NCBI GenBank assembly: GCA_965279285.1
Contig: OZ257147.1
Span: forward strand, 186,001-250,000
Reading direction: 5' to 3'
Length of the DNA: 64,000 bases
From: G965279335 sp965279285
GTDB taxonomy: Bacteria; Pseudomonadota; Gammaproteobacteria; DSM-16500
Position numbers and translations under genes: made by a program. The notes under the pieces are model-generated. The model was not told the DNA's origin, did no database searches, and saw nothing but the letters and a program-made list of their open reading frames with translations. Positions 37,039 through 44,302 of the stretch are shown in pieces. Numbering within the stretch: position 1 is the first letter of the stretch; each line of letters opens with the position of its first letter.

Positions 37039-38409
37039 TTATATCAACCCTGCGGTTACCAATCTATATACCTGACCTAACAAATAAAATGGCAATGAAA
37101 TAAGCTCATAGTCATTCAACTCGCCGGTGGTCGTTTTTGATTGAACATGATCACACTGAAGAGTTCCTGCATAAAAACGCACTGCGCGCTGCCATGGTTT
37201 TTCACTCATGAATTGATGCAATGATCTTAACTTTCCCTCTACCCCAGCCTTTACTTCAATCGGAATTATTTCTTGATTATTTTGAATTAAATAATCAATT
37301 TCAGCACTTGAGCTCGCTGATTCTCGGCTCCAATAATATAATGAGGGCTCAACATAATATGGCGATAATAGACGTAACAACTGTCCAACAACTTGCTCTG
37401 CTAATGCCCCTTTATTAATAACAAAAATATCCTCTATATTATTAAATTGATGTAACTTTAAACCCAGCATAGTTGAAACTAAACCAACATCAATTAAAAT
37501 AATTTTAAATAGTTTTGCATTGACCTCTGCTCCTAACGGAATACCATTTGCACTGGTGCTCTGCACTTTGTGACATAAACGCGATTTGACTAATAAACTT
37601 AATGCTTGCTTAATACTTTCATGTCTTGCAGCAGGATTGACATAGCTATAAATAAATTTTTTGCTTAATAATTTCGGCGCTGCATACAGCACTTCTTCCA
37701 AATAAGTAATCGATAACTTTCCTGCATATTTAGCAAAATCATCTTGATACGTGTTAATTAAATTATTATGTACTTCTGCGAGTGCTTCTAAAGAAGATGT
37801 TTTAATCCACGTGGAAACCGCTTCTGGCATACCGCCGACAGTAACAAACTCTTTAAATAATTGATTTGCTTTATCATGCAATGCTGAATTAAATGGCTTT
37901 TTTAAAGAAACTTTTTCTAACGCTAATAATAAATGTATTTCATTTTTTGCTAATAAAAATTCTTCAAACCCTAATGGCTCAAGAAAAAAATATTGAATAC
38001 GTCCAACCGGCATACTAAATGTATGATTTTCTAATACAAACTCCAATAATGACCCTGCAGTAATCACCGCTAACTCTGGCATATCTTCATAGAACCAACG
38101 TAACTTGGGAAATAGATCAGGTACAGCCTGAATCTCATCTAAAAATAAAATAGTCTTTGCTGGATTAATCGATTGATTTAATGCACTTTCTAAATTTAAT
38201 AAAATAACTGATGGATTATTACTTGAAAAATGAACTGCGAGTGAACGTTGTTTTTCAAAATTAAGCTCAATAAGTTGCTTGCCTGTTTGTTTTGCAAGCT
38301 CTCTAACAATCCAAGTCTTACCCACCTGGCGTGCGCCACGGAGTACTGCTGGCTTACGGCTGGGTGATATAAGCCAATCTTTTAATTTATCAAGCAGATA
38401 GCGTTTCAT
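37039..38409 (-). CDS. AAA_14/DUF4143-family ATPase
   Basis: A 456-aa protein. The N-terminal AAA_14 domain has Walker A in AVLRGARQVGKTWIVRELAK (about residue 25-35), Walker B in KTILFLDEIQAVPDLFPKLR (about 88-100) and sensor-like AVITAGSLLEFVL. The C-terminal DUF4143 part has YWSRESASSSAEIDYLIQNN and IIPIEVKAG, the E-x-D-(x)n-E-V-K pattern of PD-(D/E)XK nuclease-like folds. The biological role of these ATPases is unsettled. It is complete, and a 3' fragment of a second copy lies at 25.7 kb on the other side of cluster B, in the same orientation. Confidence 0.9.
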   Translation of the reverse strand: MKRYLLDKLKDWLISPSRKPAVLRGARQVGKTWIVRELAKQTGKQLIELNFEKQRSLAVHFSSNNPSVILLNLESALNQSINPAKTILFLDEIQAVPDLFPKLRWFYEDMPELAVITAGSLLEFVLENHTFSMPVGRIQYFFLEPLGFEEFLLAKNEIHLLLALEKVSLKKPFNSALHDKANQLFKEFVTVGGMPEAVSTWIKTSSLEALAEVHNNLINTYQDDFAKYAGKLSITYLEEVLYAAPKLLSKKFIYSYVNPAARHESIKQALSLLVKSRLCHKVQSTSANGIPLGAEVNAKLFKIILIDVGLVSTMLGLKLHQFNNIEDIFVINKGALAEQVVGQLLRLLSPYYVEPSLYYWSRESASSSAEIDYLIQNNQEIIPIEVKAGVEGKLRSLHQFMSEKPWQRAVRFYAGTLQCDHVQSKTTTGELNDYELISLPFYLLGQVYRLVTAGLI

Positions 38410-38620
38410 TAACCATGATCCGTTAAAATATAAAGGTATATTTTATCACATAATGTGGAAATATACAGGTATGTTTTGCGGAATAAGGTTATCGTCCTGA
38501 GGGCGTTTTTTGCTCAAGGGATCTTTGTATATCTCTCGTGAGATCCAACAACACCTCTAAAGGAGATCAGAGTCGTTTGGATGTGGCGCGGTTCGGGCAC
38601 TAACAATACTTACATAATTA

Positions 38621-38995
38621 TTAAAACAACATTAACCCACAATATCTAGCAAAATGCTGAAAATCAGAATCACGCGTCAGGAGCGGAATGTTATTATCAA
38701 TACAACTTTGTGCAATCAGTGTATCAGCTAAACGTGCTTTTAATTTTTTAGCAATTAACTTAGACCGGTTAATTCCAGCTCTTTGCCAAAAATGTTTTGT
38801 TGGTTCCAAAATCGGTAATTCTTCTATTTTTTCAATAAACTTCTTTGGTAAGATTGGGTCACTTAATATTTCAACCAACACCACTGGAGGCAAAACTAAT
38901 AAGTTATGAGCAAATATTTCATCCAACCTTTCTGTTTGAATATTTTTTTTACCTTGAAAATAATCTATTAAAACAGAAGTATCTGCCGCAATCAT
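38621..38995 (-). CDS. vapC: PIN-domain toxin (VapC-like)
   Basis: A 124-aa PIN-domain ribonuclease. The acidic metal-binding residues can be seen: Asp5 in IAADTSVLIDYFQG, Glu in VVLVEILSD, Asp in LADTLIAQSCIDN and Asp in PLLTRDSDFQHFARYCG. VapC toxins cut RNA, often tRNA or rRNA. It follows the antitoxin gene by 2 bp. Length and motif order fit the family. 38410-38620 downstream holds only a short inverted repeat (GGATCT/AGATCC), and no gene. Confidence 0.88.
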   Translation of the reverse strand: MIAADTSVLIDYFQGKKNIQTERLDEIFAHNLLVLPPVVLVEILSDPILPKKFIEKIEELPILEPTKHFWQRAGINRSKLIAKKLKARLADTLIAQSCIDNNIPLLTRDSDFQHFARYCGLMLF

Positions 38996-38997
38996 TA

Positions 38998-39207
38998 TTA
39001 TTTATCCTTTCTTAGCTCATTTAAATCAATGGAAAATTTTATTTTTCCACGCATTTTACGTAATTTCTCATATGCACTCGCATGCGCAAGCTGACTTAAT
39101 GCTATTTTTAAAGTCTCAGTAATCCCTTTTCCTGTTGCTGCTTGGGCTTCATGTAACAAATCAATAGGAATATGTGCTGTAATTTTTTGGGTTTGTTCAC
39201 GTAACAT
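38998..39207 (-). CDS. vapB: VapB-like antitoxin
   Basis: A 69-aa protein with an N-terminal DNA-binding strand and helices (KITAHIPIDLLHEAQAATGK, GITETLKIALSQLAHA), as in ribbon-helix-helix antitoxins, and a charged tail (KLRKMRGKIKFSIDLNELRK) for binding the toxin. AAAGGAGAC lies upstream of the ATG. It is paired with the PIN toxin gene 2 bp downstream and preceded by two TTTACGTAAA-like palindromes. The assignment to VapB is by partner and fold. Confidence 0.82.
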   Translation of the reverse strand: MLREQTQKITAHIPIDLLHEAQAATGKGITETLKIALSQLAHASAYEKLRKMRGKIKFSIDLNELRKDK

Positions 39208-39217
39208 ATTTAGTCTC

Positions 39218-39255
39218 CTTTACGTAAATAATGCCATATATACTTACGTAAATCA
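39218..39255 (-). promoter_or_regulatory. Promoter and operator of the vapBC-like pair
   Basis: On the minus strand TTGATT (39255-39250) and CATTAT (39232-39227) are 17 bp apart. Two palindromes, TTTACGTAAA (39218-39227) and TTACGTAA (39243-39250), cover the region between promoter and start with centres about 24 bp apart, as expected for two antitoxin dimers on one face of the helix. Confidence 0.65.
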
Positions 39256-39705
39256 ATTAGGAATAACAGAAAAAATGGAGCTTCGAGCCTGTACTTAAAG
39301 CAGCAAATGCTGCTTTACTGAATAATGCAAAAGATCCTGAACTAGAACAATCTAACCAACAAGCTAAAACTGCTTGCTCTGCAAGTTATAGTGCAAAAAA
39401 ATAAATAGCTTATTGAATTTAACTGAGCTTAATTACGGTTAGGGCATGGTCCATTGAATATCACGCCCTATCACTAAACTTTTGTTCCTCTAAATCCCTT
39501 GTTATATCTGTTACCGAGCCGCGACCGTCAGGGAGCGTCACAACAGCGCACGACAGCGAGTGACTAGGTAATACTGCAAAAATATCGTTGATTTTTTTCC
39601 CCCATCAAATCTCTTTTCTTTACTGGCATTATGTTTAAAAATAAAGGCCGCGGTAGAGTTACTGGCGTTGTGATAGCTCCTTAAAGGTCGCGACTCAGTA
39701 GAGCA
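39256..39705. other. 450 bp without a supportable gene
   Basis: Short open stretches occur (for example Ala/Asn-rich codons near 39284-39367) but none has a start, ribosome-binding site and length that would support a gene. A GC-richer block near 39515-39580 (GAGCCGCGACC onward) contrasts with the AT-rich surroundings and may be debris of foreign DNA. Confidence 0.4.
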
Positions 39706-40824
39706 TCAATTCGCATGCAATAACGCATTAAGCTCTACTGCATTCGTTTTAGAAATTGCTTCAACTTGACCTGTTTGAGAATTACGTCGAAACAATATAT
39801 CATCTTTATCAGAAAACTCTTTCGCTTTAACAACCTTCCCCGCAAATAAAACTTTAGTACCCGCAGTAAGATAAAGACCTGCTTCAACAGTGCAACGATT
39901 TCCAAGTGGGATACCCAAGCCCGAATTGGCACCAAGCAAACAATCCTCACCAACCGAAATAATAATATTTCCGCCACCAGACAAGGTACCCATCGTGGAG
40001 CAACCGCCGCCTAAATCACTGCCTTTTTTAACAAATACACCAGCAGAAATACGTCCTTCCACCATATTAGGGCCTTCACATCCCGCGTTAAAGTTGACAA
40101 AACCTTCATGCATCACCGTAGTTCCTTCACCCAAATAAGCGCCAAGACGCACGCGTGATGCATCAGCGATACGCACACCTGATGGCACAACGTAATCCGT
40201 CATACGCGGAAATTTATCCACGGAATTCACAATTAAATTACGCCCTGCAGAGAGAGCTATTATTTTTCGCTGAGCCAAATCATCTAATCCAATCGCACCT
40301 TCTGATGTCCAGGCAACATTAGGTAATACTTTAAAAATTCCAGTTAAATTAATTCCATGTGGTTTTACTAATCGATGACTTAATAAGTGTAAACGTAAAT
40401 AAGCATCGGGCACTGTTTGTGGGCCTGGATCACTTTCTGCCGGCGCAATAAAAGTAGCAATTATTATTTTTTGACTCGACTCAAGAGTAGGTAATATTTT
40501 TTGTAAACTCTTAATGGCTTCAATATTAGCATGTTGTTTACCATCATTTTCGAAAGGAGTGAAGTAACTAAACATCTCAGAGAGCTGCTCCTTACTTACT
40601 GGATAAGAACATGTACCATTTTTATAACCTAACACTTTGGCAAGAACCGCCGCTGAACCGAAATTATTTTGAAAATTTGGCGCAGGAAAATAACTATCAA
40701 GCAAATTACCTTTGCTATCAACTGTTGCTACTCCTATACCAAACGCTTGTGGTTGTTGATACTCTTTATCTCCCTCAATTTCTGCGATAATTGTTTTAAA
40801 TTCTGTGATGTTTTTAATAAGCAT
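39706..40824 (-). CDS. dapD: 2,3,4,5-tetrahydropyridine-2,6-dicarboxylate N-succinyltransferase
   Basis: A 372-aa protein of the longer DapD type (about 340-370 aa in Pseudomonas and actinobacteria). It transfers succinyl from succinyl-CoA to tetrahydrodipicolinate in the succinylase branch of lysine/diaminopimelate synthesis, in the cytoplasm. The left-handed beta-helix hexapeptides are clear (VVPSGVRIADASRVRLGAYL, GEGTTVMHEGFVNFNAGCEG, GRISAGVFVKKGSDLGGGCS), as is the GGNIIISVGEDCLLGANSGL stretch. The C-terminal FAGKVVKAKEFSDKDDILFR matches the family. It starts 20 bp after a small cupin gene and is probably co-transcribed with it. Confidence 0.93.
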   Translation of the reverse strand: MLIKNITEFKTIIAEIEGDKEYQQPQAFGIGVATVDSKGNLLDSYFPAPNFQNNFGSAAVLAKVLGYKNGTCSYPVSKEQLSEMFSYFTPFENDGKQHANIEAIKSLQKILPTLESSQKIIIATFIAPAESDPGPQTVPDAYLRLHLLSHRLVKPHGINLTGIFKVLPNVAWTSEGAIGLDDLAQRKIIALSAGRNLIVNSVDKFPRMTDYVVPSGVRIADASRVRLGAYLGEGTTVMHEGFVNFNAGCEGPNMVEGRISAGVFVKKGSDLGGGCSTMGTLSGGGNIIISVGEDCLLGANSGLGIPLGNRCTVEAGLYLTAGTKVLFAGKVVKAKEFSDKDDILFRRNSQTGQVEAISKTNAVELNALLHAN

Positions 40825-40844
40825 AAATAGTTCCTCAATATAAT

Positions 40845-41213
40845 TTAATATTTCAATTCAATTACTGTAATTTTTATAGGATTATGACTGATGTTTTCAT
40901 CTGAATGTAACTCGCCAGGAACATCTTTACTTAAATAATAGGATTGTCCTTTTTCAAGTTTTAAATAATGTATTTTTTGTTTGTCATTCGTAATTCTTAA
41001 TGTTCCACTATCAAAAGCAACTATAACTCGATTATATTCATGACGATGCATTTTTAATGCTTGATTTTTACTTGGATAAATAATTGTTTGCCATACATTG
41101 AATTTATCATTCGAAAACTGCGGGATTCGTGTTGTCGTCAATGATTCTGAATATACGGTGGCAGCCATTAACGCTATAAAAATACTTAATATAACAATAA
41201 GATAATTGCGCAT
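40845..41213 (-). CDS. Exported small cupin-domain protein
   Basis: A 122-aa protein with a cleavable signal peptide (MRNYLIVILSIFIALMAATV, site probably after VYS or nearby). The mature part is one cupin barrel: ALKMHRHEYNRVIVAFDSGT (His-x-His with Glu) and KGQSYYLSKDVPGELHSDEN (His) could bind a metal. It should act in the periplasm; substrate unknown. It lies 20 bp upstream of dapD, a pairing with no obvious biochemical link. A GGAGAAAATAAT ribosome-binding site precedes the ATG. Confidence 0.8.
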   Translation of the reverse strand: MRNYLIVILSIFIALMAATVYSESLTTTRIPQFSNDKFNVWQTIIYPSKNQALKMHRHEYNRVIVAFDSGTLRITNDKQKIHYLKLEKGQSYYLSKDVPGELHSDENISHNPIKITVIELKY

Positions 41214-41404
41214 TATTTTCTCCGCCTACTTTATAATACCAATGAAACAGGCTCATAATAACCTATCGCAATAAACAAATGAATACTACTTCCTATATAT
41301 TTTTAAGACTTTACTTCTTGCTACAACAAACAATTAAGTTGCAAAAATAACACGATATATTACACTGTTATAATGGAGATAGCACCCCAAAGGAATGTTA
41401 AGCA

Positions 41405-41566
41405 ATGACTCAAGCACTTAATGTAGCATATAAAAATCGTATTCAGTCCATTGATTTATTGCGCGGCTTTATTATCATCCTGATGGCACTAGATCATGTT
41501 CGTGATTTCTTTGGCCCTCTACCTTATAAAGAAACGCATCGTTATGCTTGGTTGCGATATTTTTAA
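41405..41566 (+). pseudogene. 5' end of a membrane acyltransferase-like gene (DUF1624/HGSNAT type)
   Basis: The 53-codon frame reads YKNRIQSIDLLRGFIIILMA, then LDHVRDFFGP, and stops. R-x-x-S-I-D-x-L-R-G-x-x-I-x-x-M-A-L-D-H-x-R is the start of DUF1624/heparan-alpha-glucosaminide N-acetyltransferase-like membrane proteins of about 350 residues. AAAGGAATG lies upstream and an extended -10 (TGTTATAAT near 41365) may drive it. Everything after the first membrane segment is missing, and a small hairpin (GCCAGC 41586-41591 with GCTGGC 41600-41605) follows directly, so the gene was cut at or by a palindromic element. Confidence 0.75.
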
Positions 41567-41668
41567 TAGCATGTCATGTCTGGATGCCAGCTAAAAACTG
41601 CTGGCATGACAAGCTCTATGTAAATACAAAGCTTATTACTAACAGCGACATCAACAACAATTTACCAC

Positions 41669-41935
41669 TTAACTCATACTACTCCCTGGCGGAAAAGGTT
41701 TTTTTTCATCTTTCTTGTTATTATCATCTTTCATTTTACTATCCGCAGTAGCGGCGGTTGCTGGTGAAAACATAGCGGCTGCAGACTTCTTAGGCGGACA
41801 GACCCGGTCTAACTCTGCTTTTAACAATTTTGCCTGAGGAATATATATATTTTTACAATCAAGCATCAACTGCTGAAAATTTTCAAGAAATTCTGCTGAA
41901 AAACGAACATTATAGTCAGTTACATAACCAGGCAT
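41669..41935 (-). CDS. Hypothetical 88-aa protein overlapping the CLVM gene
   Basis: The ORF starts inside the end of the upstream gene (16-base overlap, different frame). It reads DYNVRFSAEFLENFQQLMLD, IYIPQAKLLKAELDRVCPPK, then an Ala/Thr/Lys tail (DNNKKDEKKPFPPGSSMS). No domain is known. It may be a separate, translationally coupled gene, or the true 3' end of the upstream gene after a frameshift; a stop just upstream in this frame shows that fusion would need a frame change at about 41940-41950. Confidence 0.5.
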   Translation of the reverse strand: MPGYVTDYNVRFSAEFLENFQQLMLDCKNIYIPQAKLLKAELDRVCPPKKSAAAMFSPATAATADSKMKDDNNKKDEKKPFPPGSSMS

Positions 41936-42387
41936 AGCCGATGTCCAGTCTCAGATAATGCTCGGCTTTGCAAGAAAGTCAAACATTCAAGTATTTTATG
42001 GCTACTTATACATGATTTAACCTCAGGAACAGGAAGTCGATGCGAATCACTTATTTTTTCTTCCCGCAAAATAATTTCTTGCAGCTTAGCGAATAGTTGT
42101 TCTTTTTCTTCAAGAGAGTTAATTTTACCTTTTGCAGACAACGCGAGTTTATAGGCATTTTCATTATGAAAATTATCCTTCCAATACCCTTCAACCTCAG
42201 CTTGTGTCTTATAACGGGATTCAGATATAGCATGTTTTAAATCAATATCTTGATGCTTTGCAAAAATATCTGTAAATCTGCACTGTTCATCTATGTAACA
42301 TTTTACTGCTTCTTTTACAAAAGGAGGGTTACATTCAAGAATCTCAGAGAACGAGGTAGCGCCTAATAAAAAATCTTTAGAACACAT
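41920..42387 (-). CDS. Hypothetical protein with C-terminal CaaX box (CLVM)
   Basis: A 155-aa, mainly helical protein (NENAYKLALSAKGKINSLEE, KEQLFAKLQEIILREEKISD) with no signal peptide and no recognised domain. It ends RLCLVM-stop, a textbook CaaX box: Cys, two aliphatic residues, Met. This is the third such ending in the window. The overlap with an 88-aa ORF in another frame leaves room for a frameshift that would replace this ending. The ribosome-binding site is weak (GAAG about 12 bases upstream). Confidence 0.6.
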   Translation of the reverse strand: MCSKDFLLGATSFSEILECNPPFVKEAVKCYIDEQCRFTDIFAKHQDIDLKHAISESRYKTQAEVEGYWKDNFHNENAYKLALSAKGKINSLEEKEQLFAKLQEIILREEKISDSHRLPVPEVKSCISSHKILECLTFLQSRALSETGHRLCLVM

Positions 42388-42427
42388 TTTACATAAATCT
42401 TCATACGAAGCTTATGGATGATTTATA

Positions 42428-43000
42428 TTACCTATTAGCTTTTTTATGCCGAAAACAATCTTGCGTATGATCATTCACCATACCAACAGCCTGCATAAAA
42501 GCATAACAAATAGTAGTACCAATAAACTTAAAACCCCGTTTTTTTAATTCTTTTGATAAAGCATCAGAAACAGGCGTTTTAGCTGGAACATCTCTTAACG
42601 TTTTGCGCTTAGTAAGTAATGGCTTACCATCAACAAATTGCCAAATAAATTTAGAAAAGCTACCATACTCCGCAACAACTTTTAAAAAAGCTTGTGCATT
42701 AATTACTGTCGATTTAACTTTTAATCGATTACGAATAATGCCCGGATTTAATAATAATTTTTCAATTTTACTTTCGCTATAACGCGCTATTTTATGTGGA
42801 TCAAAATTATCAAAACAACGACGATAATTTTCGCGTTTTTTCAATACGGTTAACCAGCTTAATCCAGCTTGTGCTCCCTCAAGAATTAAAAATTCAAATA
42901 ACATATGATCATCATAAATTGGCACGCCCCATTCTTTATCGTGATAATCAATATAAATCTGATCTTCCGTAACCCACTGACATCGTGTTTTTTTTTGCAT
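42428..43000 (-). CDS. tag: DNA-3-methyladenine glycosylase I
   Basis: A 190-aa Tag protein that removes 3-methyladenine from alkylated DNA in base excision repair. Typical segments: RCQWVTEDQIYIDYHDKEWG at the N-terminus, LFEFLILEGAQAGLSWLTVL, NPGIIRNRLKVKSTVINAQA, and KFIGTTICYAFMQAVGMVND with HTQDCF after it. The Zn-binding residues of Tag (N-terminal Cys and His, C-terminal His and Cys) have counterparts in RCQW, YHD and HTQDC. Its ATG follows the MazG-like gene by 3 bp, so they are co-transcribed. Confidence 0.93.
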   Translation of the reverse strand: MQKKTRCQWVTEDQIYIDYHDKEWGVPIYDDHMLFEFLILEGAQAGLSWLTVLKKRENYRRCFDNFDPHKIARYSESKIEKLLLNPGIIRNRLKVKSTVINAQAFLKVVAEYGSFSKFIWQFVDGKPLLTKRKTLRDVPAKTPVSDALSKELKKRGFKFIGTTICYAFMQAVGMVNDHTQDCFRHKKANR

Positions 43001-43003
43001 TGT

Positions 43004-43384
43004 TTACCCCACCATTTTTTTTGCTTGTTTCCAAATAAGCATTAACTCAGGAAATGAATATGTTTTTAAGCTGCTAAGCCCTTGTTCATTTGCTATTGCT
43101 TTAACTGCTGTAAGACGGCGCTGAAATTTTTTCAGCGTGTTCTCTAAAGTTTCTGCTGGATCTAATTTACAAAAAACACAAAGTGAAAAAACAGCATGCA
43201 ATAAATCACCTATTTCTTCTTGTAATTTAATTTTTTTTGGATCACTTGTTAAATCTTGCAAATGCTCGTCTATTTCCTGGCATTCACTTTTAATTTGCTC
43301 CATTATCTGATCCGTGTTATCCCAACGAAAACCAAAATCATCTGCCTCTGATTCTAATAAAACTACTTTCTCTAACAAATTCAC
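43004..43384 (-). CDS. MazG-like nucleoside triphosphate pyrophosphohydrolase
   Basis: A 126-aa single-domain MazG-fold protein. The metal-binding pattern is seen: IKSECQEIDEHLQD (E-x-x-E), then KLQEEIGDLLHAVFSLCVFC (E-E-x-x-D), followed by DPAETLENTLKKFQRR. E. coli MazG has two such domains; this has one. It probably hydrolyses non-canonical or damaged NTPs, which fits its operon with the repair glycosylase tag. GCAACAAGGTG upstream gives the ribosome-binding site. Confidence 0.85.
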   Translation of the reverse strand: MNLLEKVVLLESEADDFGFRWDNTDQIMEQIKSECQEIDEHLQDLTSDPKKIKLQEEIGDLLHAVFSLCVFCKLDPAETLENTLKKFQRRLTAVKAIANEQGLSSLKTYSFPELMLIWKQAKKMVG

Positions 43385-43432
43385 CTTGTTGCCTCCAGTG
43401 GCTTAATAATGGTCACAATTGTGGGTAAAATA

Positions 43433-43460
43433 TTGACAACCCTTGAAATATCGGCATAAT
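43433..43460 (+). promoter_or_regulatory. Promoter of the presequence-like gene
   Basis: TTGACA (43433-43438) and CATAAT (43455-43460) are 16 bp apart, about 50 bp before the ORF at 43510. This is one of the best sigma-70 matches in the window and shows that the gene, despite lacking an ATG, is likely transcribed. Confidence 0.65.
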
Positions 43461-43509
43461 TAGCTTATTTTACAATCAATCAACCCCATATTAGTTAAAA
43501 GGAATAAAA

Positions 43510-44226
43510 ATATTTATTAGACGTATTTTAAATACTCGTATTAAATCAACTCTATCTGCTCGTACTAATAATGCCGCCACTCAGCTTACTGTAAATCGTC
43601 AGTTTACGCAAAAGCCACTAGCTCGTGCTTTTACCAATAATTCATTACCTAAAAAAACTTCATTCACATGTACCAAAATAATAACCGCCCTCGGCATCGG
43701 CAGTGCGGCGGTCTTATATTATCACATTAATGAAGACACTAAAAAAGTTGATAGTGAATTTGCCGGCACACTAAAGCGTTATGTTAAAAAACATTATGGT
43801 GATGCCACTCTTTCTGAAGGAATGATACAACAACTTGAGCTATTACAAACTAACTCAATTAAAACTTCAGAATCCAATGTTCGATTAGCTAACAAAGAAG
43901 AAGATATTTTACATATTGAAATTAAACGCTCTTTAGCGCGCTGGAATTGTTTGCGACTTGTACTTAAAGGTAGATCTGAAGATTACCATCAGCTTACTGC
44001 CCAAGCTTTACTCTGCCTCTTCGCCGAAATAACGCAACTTCGTCATAATCCTGGCTATGATGTCTATGGAAATTATTTACAAAAACGTGCTCAGCAACTC
44101 GGTATAAAAAGTCATTATTTAGCTCATTTAGCCGCATCAATGCGACTCTATACTTTAAGTGAAGGTAAAGAATTACAACGTTGGTTTGATGCGCTGCCTC
44201 AAGCAACACAACGACCAAAAATATAA
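43510..44226 (+). CDS. Presequence-like protein of unknown function with non-standard start (ATA/ATT)
   Basis: The frame is open from just after a stop at 43492 to 44226 (238 residues) but has no ATG, GTG or TTG before 43822. AAAAGGA lies 7 bases before an ATA (43510); ATT at 43516 is the alternative. The N-terminus (IRRILNTRIKSTLSARTNNA, then QFTQKPLARAFTNN) has at least six Arg, no acidic residue before about residue 75, and leads into one membrane-type segment (IITALGIGSAAVLYYHI). This is a mitochondrial presequence pattern, shared with the 514-aa protein of cluster B. The C-terminal 150 residues are helical and unrecognised. Either a rare start codon is used, or ATG mutated to ATA and the gene is dying, or the 135-aa form from 43822 is made. 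Confidence 0.65.
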   Translation: MFIRRILNTRIKSTLSARTNNAATQLTVNRQFTQKPLARAFTNNSLPKKTSFTCTKIITALGIGSAAVLYYHINEDTKKVDSEFAGTLKRYVKKHYGDATLSEGMIQQLELLQTNSIKTSESNVRLANKEEDILHIEIKRSLARWNCLRLVLKGRSEDYHQLTAQALLCLFAEITQLRHNPGYDVYGNYLQKRAQQLGIKSHYLAHLAASMRLYTLSEGKELQRWFDALPQATQRPKI

Positions 44227-44254
44227 TTTCAACTAGTTGATGACTTTCCCTATA

Positions 44255-44280
44255 GCTACCTTGAGCACTATCAAGGTAGC
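44255..44280. terminator. Hairpin between convergent genes, possible terminator
   Basis: A 10-bp perfect stem, GCTACCTTGA (44255-44264) and TCAAGGTAGC (44271-44280), with a 6-base loop. It lies between the 3' ends of two convergent genes. There is no T run, so termination is uncertain. Confidence 0.4.
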
Positions 44281-44302
44281 ACGGGATGGTAAAATAAAAT
44301 TG

